Shown here: in pieces, positions 1 to 12,575 of the stretch
Numbering within the stretch: position 1 is the first letter of the stretch
Layout of the letters: each line of letters begins with the position of its first letter
NCBI GenBank assembly: GCA_025403435.1
Contig: CM046350.1
Location: 19,255,274-19,319,273 of the forward strand
Direction: 5' to 3'
DNA: 64,000 bases
Origin: Artocarpus heterophyllus
Taxonomy: Eukaryota; Streptophyta; Magnoliopsida; Rosales; Moraceae
The notes under the pieces: model-generated
What the model was told of the DNA's origin: nothing
Database searches by the model: none
What the model saw: the letters and a program-made list of their open reading frames with translations, nothing else
Position numbers and translations under genes: made by a program

Positions 1-2009
1 TTAATTAGGGACTTCCCCATAACTTTGTCAATTTGTAATCCTGTCAATTCAGCAATTTTCTTATTCCAGCCATTGATTACGCCAGCTGAATCAACTCCAA
101 AAATAGGAACAGTTGCTGTCTCGATCAATTTTACCATCTCGCAAGCCACAGAACTGAGTTCATCCATCTCCCTTATCTCAGTATCATCGCTCCGCTGTGC
201 ACAACTAGGTGTTTTTAGACCACTGTCCTCCATGTCCTGAAACGAGTCTCTCATTATAAGCTGCAAAGAATGAATGGCATTTATCTCCGAAACCTCCCAA
301 GGCAGACTTCTACTTTTCACTACTTCAAGGAAAGCTTTAAAGGATGATCTCGGGTGCATTCTTCCACTGTCATCCTTATCTTCTGGATGATGCTTAGCTC
401 CTCCCCACATGACTTCCTCAGCAGCGTGAGACCTGAACCAAAACAAGAAATCCTTTGACGTGATTCTTGCAGTTGCCATGCCACAAACAGCATCACCCAA
501 TAAGGCTGCACCTGGGTAGCCAGCATCTGCCAAGCTATCGGTGCTCAGTCCCGTGGAATCCCCATGATTTTTAAGTAGCCAGTCAGCAATATCTCTTACC
601 TGTGATTCAGTTGGAGTTACACCAAGTAACCAACACGAACCACCAAAGTGCAATGCAGCCCCATCACACTTCACTAGATCCTTGATACTCGGGGATTGCG
701 TCACGATCCCATATGGGGCATCTCGGAGCAGCATGTCGCAAAGCAATGTCTGTGTTTGGAGAATTCTTTTCTCAGCCAGTTGGGATGCCAATTGTAGCTC
801 CATGTGGAGCTGAAGTCCAAACGCTTGCATAAGAAATTCGCAAGCATACCGAAGTGTGAAAGGAACATAACGCGGCGAGGTGTGGTGGCACACAACCAAC
901 CCCCAAAGCTTTGTTGACTCATTACTATTTATGACAACTGCCATAACCAATGAGGCCATAGACCCCATGTTGGCCATGTACTGTGTGTGGCAGTTGTGTG
1001 GTGAACGGAGCGTTGAATTCACCAAGCACAATGGCTGCTTCAACTCTTCACTCTGAATGATCCTAACCGGAGTGGCATTACAGTCACAGATAATCCTAAC
1101 ACGGTTCTGCTTGAACAAGAACCGAGCAGCTTGGGGAATATCCGTGGCAGGATAGTGTAACCCCAAATAAGGTTCTAAATCCGACCTCCGGATTTCGGAA
1201 ACCACCTCACCATGATCATCCTCATGGAATTTATAAACCATAACCCTGTCATATCCGGTAAGCTTCTGAACATCCTCAACAACCGTATCGCACAACACGC
1301 CAATATCTCCACCAGGGAGGGACTGCAGCCTAGAAATTGCCCGAACAGCAAGCTTCTGCGACTGCACAGCGCCTGCAAGCGACAATGCAGGGTCACCCGA
1401 CCTCGCGGGCTCCAAATCGATCACAGTCCCCACATCAATTCTATGCAAAATGGCATAAAATGGCTTCTGGGTAGTCCTAGAATAGACCCAAATAGGGTTT
1501 AAGAGCGAAATCTCCCTCGAAGCCGCAGCTTTAGTGAGTGAAGCCGCAGAAGGAGGCGTGAAAAGTGTTCTAGCATCAATCCCAATCAAACTAGAACCAG
1601 CAAAACCCAACATTCCAAAGCAATTCTCACTGTAACTTATGATTTTAAAACTGGGCTCCTCAATTGCAATCATACAACCAAAGGGTTGGACCAAACCGCC
1701 CCTCTGAATCCTCGACAAGTAAGCGGTAATCTGCTGTTCAGGCACGGATTGGGAAGCGTGAAGAACTGATCTTGAGTAGTTAAAGGACTTACCGGAAACG
1801 CCAGACTGCTCGAACTCGGCCAAAATCCCGGCGTCGGCATTAAAACGAGCGATCTCTTTGTCCCTTTTGTCCTTGTCCTCGTCGTAGTCGTTTTCGTTGA
1901 TTCTGGTTCTTGTGTTTGTGTTTCTGTTATTGGTGGTGGGTTTCATGTTGCTTGCAGATGAGGATGAGAAGGTTGACGTCGTGGGCTTTTCGCCGCTTCC
2001 AAACCCCAT
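1..2009 (-). CDS. PHYE: Phytochrome, probably phytochrome E, N-terminal 669 codons (runs off left edge)
   Basis: A red/far-red photoreceptor that binds a linear tetrapyrrole and moves from cytosol to nucleus in light. The ATG at 2007-2009 opens a frame with no stop to the window edge. A Ser/Thr/Asn-rich head of about 60 residues is followed by a PAS domain with [18 protein letters not shown] and QPFGCMIA, a GAF domain with [16 protein letters not shown] and YPATDIPQ, the chromophore-site cysteine at about residue 340 ([10 protein letters not shown]), and the PHY domain with KHHPEDKDD. The frame then enters the first output PAS domain ([20 protein letters not shown]). The short N-terminus, the motif [20 protein letters not shown] and the missing loop insert before [10 protein letters not shown] favour PHYE over PHYB/PHYD. 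No intron is visible, as expected for a phytochrome first exon. The remaining PAS and kinase-like domains lie outside. Assignment to the phytochrome family is near certain; the E subtype is likely. Confidence 0.9.
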   Translation of the reverse strand, partial: MGFGSGEKPTTSTFSSSSASNMKPTTNNRNTNTRTRINENDYDEDKDKRDKEIARFNADAGILAEFEQSGVSGKSFNYSRSVLHASQSVPEQQITAYLSRIQRGGLVQPFGCMIAIEEPSFKIISYSENCFGMLGFAGSSLIGIDARTLFTPPSAASLTKAAASREISLLNPIWVYSRTTQKPFYAILHRIDVGTVIDLEPARSGDPALSLAGAVQSQKLAVRAISRLQSLPGGDIGVLCDTVVEDVQKLTGYDRVMVYKFHEDDHGEVVSEIRRSDLEPYLGLHYPATDIPQAARFLFKQNRVRIICDCNATPVRIIQSEELKQPLCLVNSTLRSPHNCHTQYMANMGSMASLVMAVVINSNESTKLWGLVVCHHTSPRYVPFTLRYACEFLMQAFGLQLHMELQLASQLAEKRILQTQTLLCDMLLRDAPYGIVTQSPSIKDLVKCDGAALHFGGSCWLLGVTPTESQVRDIADWLLKNHGDSTGLSTDSLADAGYPGAALLGDAVCGMATARITSKDFLFWFRSHAAEEVMWGGAKHHPEDKDDSGRMHPRSSFKAFLEVVKSRSLPWEVSEINAIHSLQLIMRDSFQDMEDSGLKTPSCAQRSDDTEIREMDELSSVACEMVKLIETATVPIFGVDSAGVINGWNKKIAELTGLQIDKVMGKSLI

Positions 2010-4015
2010 TTACAGCCCTCCCAAATCTCTCTCTTCTTTCTGCTTTCTGGGTTTTTTTTTTTTTTAAGCAGAAATGAGAGGAGAAGAACTCAAAAAGTAG
2101 ACATCGGGAGAAGAGTTTTGTTGTTATCAGCGCCGTACTACTAGTACAGCTACTTGATGGGCTTCTTGTTGGTTGTGATGAATGTACTGGTTCCACTTCC
2201 TCTCATTCTTCTTCGCCTTCTTGATGCTTAGCGTCGTACGTTGCAAATGTCGCTTTCATTGTTTTTAGCAGTTTGTTTGGGATAATCTTGGTATGTGGCT
2301 TGGTCGTAGTCTGATTCTTCTGCATTATTAACTTTGGCTGTTGAGAATTAATAACTGTCAAAAGTTAAAAAAAAAAAAAAAAATGTTGGGAGAGACGGAA
2401 AACTAGAAAGCACAACTCTTTCTTTTTTCAATTAAAAAAAAAAAGTTCTGAATTTGGTGTGTCTTGAGTTCAGATAACAATTTAATTTATTAATTCAAAT
2501 CTTAATTTAATCATACAATTTAAATTAAATCATTAATTTAAATTTATTTACCTAATTTTCACCTGTCATATGATTTATTTTCAATCTAATATCCTTTCTT
2601 TAATTTAAAAGTCCTGCTTGAGGGGGAGAAAGCTGTTACGGGTAACTTATGCTCCAAAATTACTTGATGCGATGTTACTTTAAGATATATTGAAGTAAAA
2701 TTAAGCGTCCCATTCGAACAAAGTTTTTAAATTTTTTTTGTTATTGTGTTTTTTTCTCATAAAACTCAAACTAAAAAATTGTTAAAACAATAAAAAATTT
2801 TTGATTGAGTTTTCCATGATATTGAAATTTTTAAAATTTGAATTTCAGTATGATAGATGAGTTTAATTACCTCAAAGCAAGAGAGAAAGAATTACATGAG
2901 ATTAAATTTCTCAAGAATATGAAAAATTTTGTTCTTATACCAAACGTAAGAATATTAGAAAATTTTTATTCTAATTCAAAGATTACTCTATATCGAATGC
3001 CCTTGAATATTTATTTTGACAAAATTGAAATAACATTGAATTAAATAATAGTTTCACAATATCTTTTTATAATTCGGGATGGTAATCTTACAAAACCCAA
3101 AAATAATAACCCAAAATTTCTCTCACACACTTCCTGCTGTTAATTATTAATCTGGCTAAACATCATTAACACCAAACTCAAGTGAATTTATAGATCTGTT
3201 CAAGGTAAAAAGAGCTTCTGCTTCTTTCTGCTTTGGTATAAATTTTAGTTTGTGAGCATGGATTTATAGAATCTGTTGTCCCCCACAAGGTACATCAAGT
3301 ATAGTTTTCATGTCTGCCATGATGTGAAGTTTGTTGCATATTTTTGTATGTGTTAATAAACACATGCAATTTATGTGAAGAAAAACTTGAAGATATACAA
3401 TAATGCATCACATTAAGTCGGCAGTTTTTTTTTTTTTTTTTATTTTAATTGAGGGAACGTCATACATTAAGTCATTCTAAACATACTAATATGATACAAT
3501 ATCAAAGTGATGCAAAAATAAAGGAGCAATGAAAGAATTAAAGATGCCCAGTAAAAGAAAATTTTGTAACTTCCACTTTTTTTTTCTTTGAAAATTTACT
3601 GTGCAGAGCTCACTACAGATTAGTTTGTTGATAGCCATGTGTTGATATTAGGCTTTTGTATAATCATTTTTTTTTATAGAATGTATGACCAAAGTTATGG
3701 AAAAAAAGAAAAGAAAACTATAAAGTAAACCAGATCCAAAAGTGGGTGCAGAAAGGTTTTCAAACCATAAATCTTGGGACAAGGTACACAACATTATTTA
3801 TCGGATAAACTTGTGGACAGAAATAGAGACATGCAGAACAGATATTGGCCACAAGTATCGGAATTTTTTTTTCTTAATATTTAAATATATTAAAAGGCAT
3901 AATCTGTAAAGTGTCGTCCAGTCAATTCTTTGGACCGTCGGAACGACAACTCTTTTTTAGCAGTTCAGACAACAGACTCCTAGGCATATTTTGCTAAGCA
4001 GATTCCTAGGCACTT
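2010..4015. other. 5' flank of the phytochrome gene, AT-rich intergenic DNA
   Basis: This is the upstream side of the minus-strand phytochrome gene and must hold its 5' UTR and promoter. Homopolymer tracts occur at about 2051-2065, 2367-2383 and 3426-3443. I could not place a TATA box or transcription start with confidence, and no protein-coding signal was recognised. The short frames here have biased composition and no family resemblance. Confidence 0.6.
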
Positions 4016-4020
4016 GTTTG

Positions 4021-6056
4021 TGTTGGAAACAAAGTGCGCAGCGAAATTTTTAAAAATTTTCATCATCAGATTATTTTTCAAAACACAAGTTTGACATATT
4101 ATATGTATAAATTAAAGAGATCTTACTAACCTCAGTGTGCCAAAGAACCTCCGCAACCTGTGTAGAGAAGTAACGTTCCAGAAGAGCCTCAACCAACTGG
4201 TCTTCTTTGCTATTCTCTATCCACAACCGGAGTGAGTGTGGGCTCACACGTACAGCTCTTCCACCGGTGACTCTCCTTCCAACCAATAGAGAGAACCCAA
4301 AGCTAGTGTTCGTAATTTGTGAACAAAAGCTCTCAGGGAGTTTTCAGATGCTCACTAGAAGAGTATCACTCTTAATCTCTCAAATTGATCTGAGTAAATC
4401 ATTAGACTCACTCCCTTTTTATACCTATTGGTCCTTGGGGTCAGTCCATATCAGATTAGGTCTCAAAAATCGAAACAGAATCAAGTTCGGATCAATATCT
4501 GATAAGATACGCGTGAAAAATGCGTAATCTTAACTGTCGCGGTCGGCATGCCGAACTGTGTGATAGGCAGGCCGAACTGACCAGTTCGGCAGGCCGAACT
4601 TTCTGATCGGCAGGCCGAACTGCCGAGAAAAAATCTCCGCGAATCTTTTATTTTCCACCCGAGATTCTAAAGGATAAAGTCTCAGTTTTGATTCAAATAG
4701 CCCAATAGAAAAGATATCTGATCAAAACAAACTTTATCAAGATAATCTCTAAGAAAATAAATCAATTCACAATAATTCTACAAGTTTATCTTGTTCTAAT
4801 TGTCCAAAATTAAAAAAACCGATAAACAGACAAGAATTATCCGAACGCCATAATTCAACAAGTTCATCTTGAACTAATTTCTTACATAATTAATTCAACC
4901 GATAAACAAACATGAATTATTTGATTCTTATAAATTTTAAACCAATCTGATAAATCTGACATAAGTCACCAATTATTGGAAAAGCACGCCGTGTCGTTAC
5001 AGGATTTTGTGAGCTAGCAAAGGGGACCAAAATGGACCTATAAAGTTCAAGCTCATGATAATTATGAAACCCAATATCCCAGATATACATTTCACAATTA
5101 TCAACTCCAACGCTACTCCACTAAAAGCTTGGAGCTGCACTCTCGAACTTTATAGAATTACGAAGCTCGTGTAGCTAAGTCTCCATGACATATCATAGTG
5201 TATCGCATCCCCATATGATCATCCATAATCGGCTTAAGGACAAGTTCTGTCTTACCTTCCCGATTATTTTTATCTTACGTTCCATTGTCTCACCATTAGA
5301 AAACTTACCATCCAAAGATAGTATACCATTCGGTTACACCTATGTATCCAAATGGTTGAGCGCTCTAGTTTTCCAATTACAGGACAACGCATATAAGAGG
5401 ATATCATTACTCCTAAAGAGGAGCTATGGATTCCATATCTATGAATAACAAGTCTACGCTACCAAGAGTCATGCCTCCAACGTACCGGCATGCATGCCAC
5501 TATAGAGATGTGGGAGTCACCCATTGGTACATCAAAAGACACAAATCGAGACAACGGGCCCATTATTCATCTCAGGATTAAGATACAATACAAATGATTG
5601 TCTAAAGTGAATCGATTTGCCAAGACAGAATTATTAATCCAAATCAATTCACTTTATGTCCCGATCCAACACATCGTCACCTATGACAACGCGCCAATGT
5701 TTCTATTCACGGAGTCCAACTCCGATGGCCAAGACAAACCATCTCCCAAAAGGGATATAGACAACATAACAATCTTTACATGAATAAAGCGCCCAACTTT
5801 ATTCCCTCGATTGCGGATCATATATTTTAGACCATCACCTTAAGAGTCGTGTCTACCGCATAATCATCCCATCATATGCCCAACTCTTAAGGTTTAGACT
5901 GACAGTCTCAGACTACTGTTTGCTTATCATACATTCAACAAATATGAACGTAAAGAGGACAATATTTGGTATATATAAATGAATAAATTCTTTATTGATA
6001 AAAATGTCTCCAAAAACGTATTACATTTTTACTCCTTAGAGCATACATGTCTAACA
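4021..6056 (-). mobile_element. Solo LTR of the ~2-kb-LTR Ty1/Copia family
   Basis: A complete LTR (2036 bp) without an internal region, in reverse orientation. It starts TGTTGGAAAC and ends CATGTCTAACA on the plus strand, so the ends form the usual TG..CA inverted termini. The flanking bases GTTTG at 4016-4020 and 6057-6061 are a perfect 5-bp target duplication. The same sequence forms the LTRs at 12576-14605, 19522-21541 and 29655-31620. Four copies of the 12-bp palindrome TCGGCNNGCCGA lie at 4543, 4564, 4586 and 4607. A solo LTR is the expected product of recombination between the two LTRs of a full element. Confidence 0.9.
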
Positions 6057-6061
6057 GTTTG

Positions 6062-7873
6062 GTACAATTTTTTTTTTTTTTTTTAGCTCTCTGATGCATC
6101 TTAGTTTTAGCATCAATTTGATGGTAAAAACGACGGGTCCTATGTTTATTATATAGAACAAGACCGTAAAATAATAGAATGTTTGAGGGCATTGGTTTAG
6201 AGCAGTTATAACTATGACAGCATATGACAATTTTATATAATTATTATAGCACATTAGAATTTTATATTAAACTTGGTTTTTTTTTTTATACTGTAGCATG
6301 TGAAAATTTTATATTAAAATAATAAAAAATTTTGGCTGAAAAAAATGCTATACACCTTATAAAATTTATTCTATGTGTTATTAACAAAATATTTTTTAAT
6401 TACACTTTCTTATTTTATTTGGAGATTTTATACCTTATTTTGCAATGTAAGATTCCTCCTCCAAGGACTTGAAAGACAAACTCTAACTTCAATGTATAAG
6501 TATACATGTGGAGTAGCATATTTTCCACCGATTTATTCCTCATCTTTTTTTTTTTTTTTAAAGAACATGTATTCAATATCTTGATGGCTGATGCATTCAA
6601 TATCATGATTTAAAAAAAAAAAAAAAAGTTCTACACACAATAGACTCGTTGTAATATTATGGAGCAATATGCATGTTTTTTTCACCGTTGAACATGGTAG
6701 TTTTGAATATAGATATAACTACAAAAAATCCAAACCCTATCAATAATACATTTTTTCAACTCTTACCAAAGAGATCTCTTTAATTTCAACCCAAAGTCCA
6801 AGCACTAATATAGGCATCTTTTTTTTTCTTTCTTGGTTTTACATCTTTTTTTTAAAAAAGAAAAACATTTATTCCCAAAGCGAAAAGAAAGGATTTGTCA
6901 CCATCCAAAAAAGAGTAGCAAGTTGCTTAAGTAGAATCAAAACACTAAAACATGGGAAGACAAACAAGTTCCCCATCTAAGAAAGAGGAATTGAAAAGGG
7001 TCCAACGACAAGGTATGAGAAAATATTGACAAAAATCTTCTAATCTAGCTAAACGAGAAAAACAGAAATTCTCGAGCCACTAATGTCATTCATTTCCTAG
7101 CTTGTTATACATCTTTATACAAGTTATTTCTTCCTAACAAGTTACAGGTAAACTGATTTTATAATGTTATAGAGATGATTTCTCTTCATTAGTTGAGATT
7201 TTCAATGAAGTTCTAAAATTAAACCCCTAGTAATAATTCTTGCTACCCAAGGAGGATATTAGCACAAAAAGACGTACACTGCTATGATCATTCAAGCATT
7301 GATATGGTAGAAACAAATTAACTGGATTAAAAAACCAAGGTTAGAATGACATTGTAAGCAATCAAACAAGTTTTGTTATCATTTAGCATGATTTTTTTTT
7401 TCTCGTGCTAAATGCTTTTGTTCTCCTGAAAAAAAAAAGGAAAGAAAAATCACTTACAACGAAAACCATGAAATGGGTTTGGATAGACTTGTTCACCTAA
7501 CTCTTGGGCATGCCCTACTAAATTTAATGCTACTATAAAATGGATATTTTGTTGTTTTGGAGCCAAGTTATCAAGGTAGCGCCCGCCACCATGCATGCTT
7601 TTGTGTGTTTGTTTTCGGTCCTCTCACATAGCCTTTCCTTCTCTTTTCTTTTACTTGGTATTTTCTTAAAAGAGTCAAAACTCAAAATGGGATAATGTAT
7701 AGCTCGTCATATCTCTTACCATCACCGTCATCTCATCGGTGACACCTACTCTAGGGTGTGAGCCCCTGCGCCCTTACCATTCACTCGTTTATCTTTTGTG
7801 CTTGGTTTTGGTCAAGACACTCCAGACAAGATCACATGACACATGAAAATTTTTCAAACCTTAGCAGTTAGTA
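6062..7873. other. Intergenic AT-rich DNA, no gene recognised
   Basis: Poly-T, poly-A and low-complexity stretches such as 6068-6084 and 6614-6627 dominate. All reading frames are short and lack recognisable motifs. I see nothing functional here. Confidence 0.6.
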
Positions 7874-8480
7874 ATGCTTTTCTTTACGCCCTAAAGTTTC
7901 AATCAACTCAGTAGTTCATTGTATATAATTTCTATATATACATGATTCAAAATTTAGTATTAATAATCTTACAGATGTAATATATTTGTCATACAATCAA
8001 CAATCTGAAAGTAAATAGAAAATATTAATACATGAAATAAATAAATAAATAAATAATGTATATTGATTTTTTTTATGCACGACCAATATATCTTTATTCT
8101 TAGGCACTAATCCTAACAGTGGCATCCAGTAGACTACTGGTGGTATTCTCATAGATTACCTTTTTGACCGGCGGTGCATTTTAAGTAAAACATATATTAT
8201 GTCTATGATCAATCTATTTAAGGGCCCTTCAAAAAAAAATTCATTTAAAGGGCACAAGTCAAAAACTCTAATATTACACTATGAATAAGAAATTCATCTC
8301 TTTTGAAGGCATTCCTCCAAACTATGGAACAAAGCTATTAGCTTCTTATTATTCAATTTACGATGTCTGGGTTTCTTATCCTCTAATTACTCAACTAATT
8401 AATAGTTTTACCTCATTCCTTTTTGTTTTTTTGGTTTTTGAGGAAAAAACAAAATTGGAAAATAAAAACCCATAGGTTCA
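7874..8480 (+). repeat. Direct repeat, copy 1 (anonymous ~610-bp sequence)
   Basis: This stretch matches 41270-41895 in the same orientation with scattered substitutions and small indels. Shared blocks include TATCTTTATTCTTAGGCACT, TAGTAGACTACTGGTGG and ATGAATAAGAAATTCATCTC. The second copy abuts the 3' end of the Tat LTR and is cut on its right by a Copia insertion. I see no TIRs or coding capacity, so it may be duplicated intergenic DNA or an unclassified repeat. An (AAAT)n run sits at about 8037-8056. Confidence 0.8.
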
Positions 8481-8995
8481 CTTATTAGCTTAAAAGTAAA
8501 CCATTGGTTCACTAATTGAAGAATGTATACAAAAACCTCATTGGACGATGGTTACTCTCGCGAGTTAACTATAGTATGAAATGATAGACAAGAATTTTTT
8601 AGTGGTATACTTTCCAATTAAAAAAAAAAGTAAACCACTGGTCCAGGACTAAACTAAAAAAAGAATAATGTGGATAGTGGACTTTGTAACTCATAAAAGG
8701 GTTATTTTGAAAGAAGAATAGAAAATAGAAATTGATAGCTCGCTTCAAAACTCTAACGTAACCTAATTAATTTCAACAAGCACTTGGAGTGATGCTGACA
8801 TATATAGGCCTCTTTTATAGCACGTCACAAGTGCCAAAACTTCAATTAATTGCCAACTAGTAGTTGGTAATCAAGCTTTTGTTTAAAACATATTCACATC
8901 TAGCTTTGCAGCCATGTGTCAAACTGAGAAGTGTGTTGTCAATGGGCTGCATTGTTTGATGGGACAAGATACAACATCTGTCAGATTGTTGTTGT
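8481..8995. other. Intergenic DNA, no gene recognised
   Basis: Presumably the continuation of the sequence that copy 2 of the direct repeat lost to a Copia insertion. No ORF, RNA gene or terminal repeat is evident. Confidence 0.5.
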
Positions 8996-9470
8996 TAGGG
9001 CTAGTGTCATAAGGAATATATCCTTTCATTGTATTCATAACATTTTAGTGAAATAAACAATAATATTTTAAGTATTAACAATGGTTCTTATATTACTTTC
9101 ATATTAATGTTTTAATAAATATGTGATTCATGACTATTAAAACCAAAATTTTGAATTAAGCATATATGGAGTTTACATGTAGATAGATTCAATTTAGAGA
9201 TTAAAAGTTTAAATTATATAATTCGCTATCTATGAATAAGGCTGGGCATTTTATTCATGATAGGACTGTAATGGAGATTTAGTCCAATCAGGGAGGCTGC
9301 TTATCTTGGCCGTCGGAGTGGATTAACTCCATAGTAGACGCATTGGTGTGGTAGACCTAGTAGTGGTCGCATACTAGACTAGATCTAAGGTTAAAATGAT
9401 TTAATAATAATAGTAGGACTCACAGATCCAAATGACCACATCCAAATTTATGAGTCATACATGGAACTCT
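8996..9470 (+). mobile_element. Probable Copia LTR fragment
   Basis: Starts TGTTAGGGCTAG and holds GCTGGGCATTTTATTCATGA, followed by a stretch that parallels the middle of the Copia LTRs here (compare GGTTGGGTGCTTTATTCATG near 12836). It appears to be a diverged, truncated LTR of a related family joined to the gag region of the Tat element. The right boundary is approximate and no target duplication is visible. Confidence 0.4.
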
Positions 9471-9480
9471 GTAGGAAAAT

Positions 9481-10460
9481 ATGTGCAGGGCTTTTAGCCA
9501 AACCTTAGGATCAACAAGGAGATGGTTTAGAAAGTTGAAGGCGGGGAGCATAAACTACTTTCAAGGTTTGAAAGTGGCCTTTCTCAACCAATTTGTGGGG
9601 GTAAGATCTTTGCCACCCGCCAAGGAGAAGTTGAGCTTCCTTACTCATGGGCCAAATGAATCCCTAAAGGATTAGATTGCGCTAGAGTATTAGCTACAAT
9701 GGGCAGAGTCTTAGAGGATGTTGCCCTTACAGGGATACTAAGCAACATGCAGACAAACATTTCCTTTAGGGATGATCTCGACTGCAAAGGTCCCAAAACA
9801 TACTAAGAGTTCCTAAAGAGGGCTAGAGGTTACATCAATCAAGAGGAGGTCAAGGGTTTGACATTCAAAAAATCAACACGGAGTGGCAGCGTAGTGTACA
9901 ACCTCCAAGGAATGGAGGTAAAATGAGAGCAAACTTTTAGGGACAGGAAAACCCAACGCTACCTGTCTATGACCCTTCGACGAGTCCTACAGGATGAGTG
10001 GTTATCATAGATAATGCAAACGGCAGAGGTAGGAAGCAAGCAAAGGTCGACCTCAACAAAGTTACGACACTTATGACAGCTTTACTGCTCCCATTGACGA
10101 CGTCTATCACCAGATCAGTGACCAACCCTACCCCTAGCATCCTCTACTGATGAGATCAAACTCAGATAAGCGAAACCAGTCCAAGTCTTGCAGGTTCCAT
10201 GGTGATGTTTACGCTAGTGAGTGTGCGAGCTTGAAGGATGAGATAGAGAGGCTCATAAGGGAAGGTCAGCTATAGGAATATAGGGTGGGTAGAAACAGGA
10301 GGAATGAAAGGGCAAATGGTCTTCTTGGTAACAGAAGGAATGATGCGCCATGGTACAAAGGTGACCGGCGACCAAATGACGATAAACGCCCATAGGCATG
10401 ATCTGCACAAGTTACGGAGGGCCATACCCTCTTGGTAACTCACGAAGATCCCAGAAGAAC
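9481..10460 (+). pseudogene. Tat element gag (degenerate)
   Basis: The first frame reads MCRAFSQTLGSTRRWFRKL and continues through INYFQGLKVAFLNQFVG and NESLKD, the conserved core of Gypsy gag (retrotrans_gag domain): an aromatic W-F pair, a helix ending in F-N-x-F and the N-E-S-L stretch. A stop follows NESLKD, and frameshifts continue through a polar linker containing CRFHGDVYASECASLKDEI-like text, the usual gag spacer before protease. The protein would form the particle that packages element RNA. Not functional as it stands. Confidence 0.7.
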
Positions 10461-10472
10461 TATGCTTGAGAG

Positions 10473-10868
10473 GTGAGAGAGAGGTCCAAAAATAGATACT
10501 GGAATATCTTAACTAGCAGGCCTGCCAAGACACCGAAATATAGGGGGACAAATATTACTTTCTCAGAGGCGGATGCCCACGGGATTCATTTTCCACACAA
10601 CGATGCCTTGGTGGTCGAGGGGATGATTGGAAACTACATTGTGTGCCAAATCCTTGTAGACAATAGCTGTTCAGTCAACATCATCTATTCAGATTGTTTG
10701 AGCAAGATGGGGATCTCGTTGAACCAAATCATGCCGAATTCTTGGCCACTATATGGGTTCACCAGAGATAACGTGTTCCTCGAAGGAATAATTACGCTCT
10801 CAATCACGGTGGGAGAAAAATTGAAAAAAACAACAATCATGTCTGATTTCCCCATTATAAAAAGGTAG
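10473..10868 (+). pseudogene. Tat element aspartic protease region
   Basis: This frame contains TFSEADAHGIHFPHNDALVVEG in type, then CQILVDNSCSVNIIY and a MGI..N..MPNSWPLYGFT stretch. Retropepsins use a D-[ST]-G-[SA] loop; here the corresponding residues are D-N-S-C, so the catalytic motif appears altered. The frame ends at a stop at 10866-10868 and is separated from RT by frameshifts. The family match rests on the surrounding motifs; the protein is probably inactive. Confidence 0.7.
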
Positions 10869-11161
10869 GGTCCAGTACAAGGCAGTGATAGGGTGGCCTA
10901 CATTGAGACCTTAAAGGCTATAACCTCCATTTATCACTAGAAAGCGAATTTCCTACAGCCTAAGGAGTGGGCGAGATAAGGGGGAATTAGTATGAGTCCA
11001 CGCAAACTTACTCCGATGCCATCCATGCTTACGCCAATCCCAGGAGGATGGAAATGAGATGGTAAATGGGCCTATAGCGGAAGACTTGGACCCAAGGTTG
11101 GGGGAAGAGGTAACCAGCATAAAACCCATCGAGGATTTGATAGAAGTAGCATTAGATAGGG

Positions 11162-12575
11162 GTGACCCCTCCAAAGTTCTTAGGATTTGGGTCAAGGCTA
11201 AACTGCAAAGAAGCAGATGAGCTTAGGAGGTTCCTCGGCAAGAATCTTGACGCGTTTACATGGACCCATAAAGACATTAAAGGGATTGACCTAGAAATCG
11301 CCTGTTCCTGCCTCAATATCGACCCCAACTATCCTTCTAAGAGGCAAAAAATGCAATCTCTAAACCTAGAAAGATACGAGGCACTCAGGGAGGAGGTAGA
11401 TAAGCTAGAAAATAACGGGTTTATTAGGGAATTACTTTACCTTGACTGGATCTTGAATCCCATCCTTGTTAAAAAGCCTGATGGAAAGTGGTGGACATGC
11501 ATCGATTTCGGCAATCTGAACAAAGCTTATCTGAAGGACAGCTTTCCTCTACCCTGAATAGATCAACTGGTTGACACTACCGCAGGCTACAAATTATTAA
11601 GTTTCATGGATGCTTACTCGGGCTACAGCCAAATCCCTATGCATCCACAAGACCAAGAGAAAATCTTTTTCATTATTAATAGGGGCTCATATTATTACCT
11701 CGTCATGCCCTTTGGACTGAAGAATACTAGGGCAACATACCAGTGCTTGGTGAATAAAATATTTGCAAGGCAGATTAGGAGAACAATAGGGGTTTATGTG
11801 GATGATCTGCTAGTTGTCTATGAAGGTGAGCTGCCACATTGCTCATCTGGACGAGACATTCAATATTTTGAGGAAGTACAAGGTGAAGCTTAACCCCGTA
11901 GAGTGTGCATTTATTATTGCATCGGGGAAGTTCCTAGGATTTATGCTAAGCAGATGACGAATAAAGGCTAACCCAGAAAAAATCCAGGCCTTGCTAGATA
12001 TGGAGGCTCCTCAAAAGCCCAAAGAAGTATAAAAACTTACGGGGTGTGTGGCAGTACTTAGATGATTTGTCTCTAGGGCGACAGATAAGTGTGCACTATT
12101 CTTTGACGTTTTAAAAGGGAGGAAACCCTTCGAATGGACGACTGAACGTAAAGATGCCTTCAAAAACTTAAAGAGCTATTTAAGGGAACCCTCACTGCTA
12201 TCTAAAGCTCTGACTAGGGAGACCTTGCAGATTTATATCGCCGTATCACCCCTTACCATAAATTTCACGCTGGCTAGACAAGAGGGAAAAACCCAACTGC
12301 TAGTTTATTATACCAACAAACGATTGCTTGACGTAGAGACAAAATATCTGGAGATAGAAAAGCTAGCCCTAGCTTTAATTATGTTTGAAAAGATATTTCT
12401 TGGAGTACAAAATGGTGGTGTTAACAAACTACCCCTGGAGACAAGCTCTACAAAAACCAGCAAGCTCTGAGAGACTGCTAAAATGGTCAGTCGAGCTAAG
12501 CCAATATGACATTAAATACAAGCCTAGGACAACAATCAAAAGGTAGGTCCTAGCTAACTTTGTGGCAAAGTTCAC
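11162..12575 (+). pseudogene. Tat element reverse transcriptase and start of RNase H
   Basis: The frames carry AFTWTHKDIKGIDLEIACSC in type, the fingers motif LVKKPDGKWWTCIDFGNLNKA, then MDAYSGYSQIPMHPQD, MPFGLKNTRATYQ and the catalytic YVDD at 11795-11806. A stop falls after SFPLP, and a frameshift after the YVDD segment moves the RNase H part (YTNKRLLDVETKYLEIEKLALAL) to another frame. The coding region is cut at 12575 by the Copia element and resumes at 31621. The enzyme would copy element RNA to cDNA. Non-functional. Confidence 0.85.

Noticed and set aside
25..1502. Plus-strand open frames over the phytochrome gene, for example 25-240 and 1212-1502
   Set aside because: They are antisense shadows of the conserved phytochrome exon, with no family resemblance.
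1927..2196. Minus-strand 89-codon frame overlapping the phytochrome start
   Set aside because: It is out of frame with the conserved protein; the ATG at 2009 gives a head that runs straight into the PAS domain.
6051..6606. Short overlapping frames with Lys- or Phe-rich runs on both strands
   Set aside because: They come from poly-A/poly-T tracts; no conserved motif is visible.
8281..8475. 64-codon frame starting MNKKFISFEGIPP, also partly present at 41704
   Set aside because: It is part of the duplicated anonymous sequence, and the second copy has a stop in the frame, so protein conservation is not supported.
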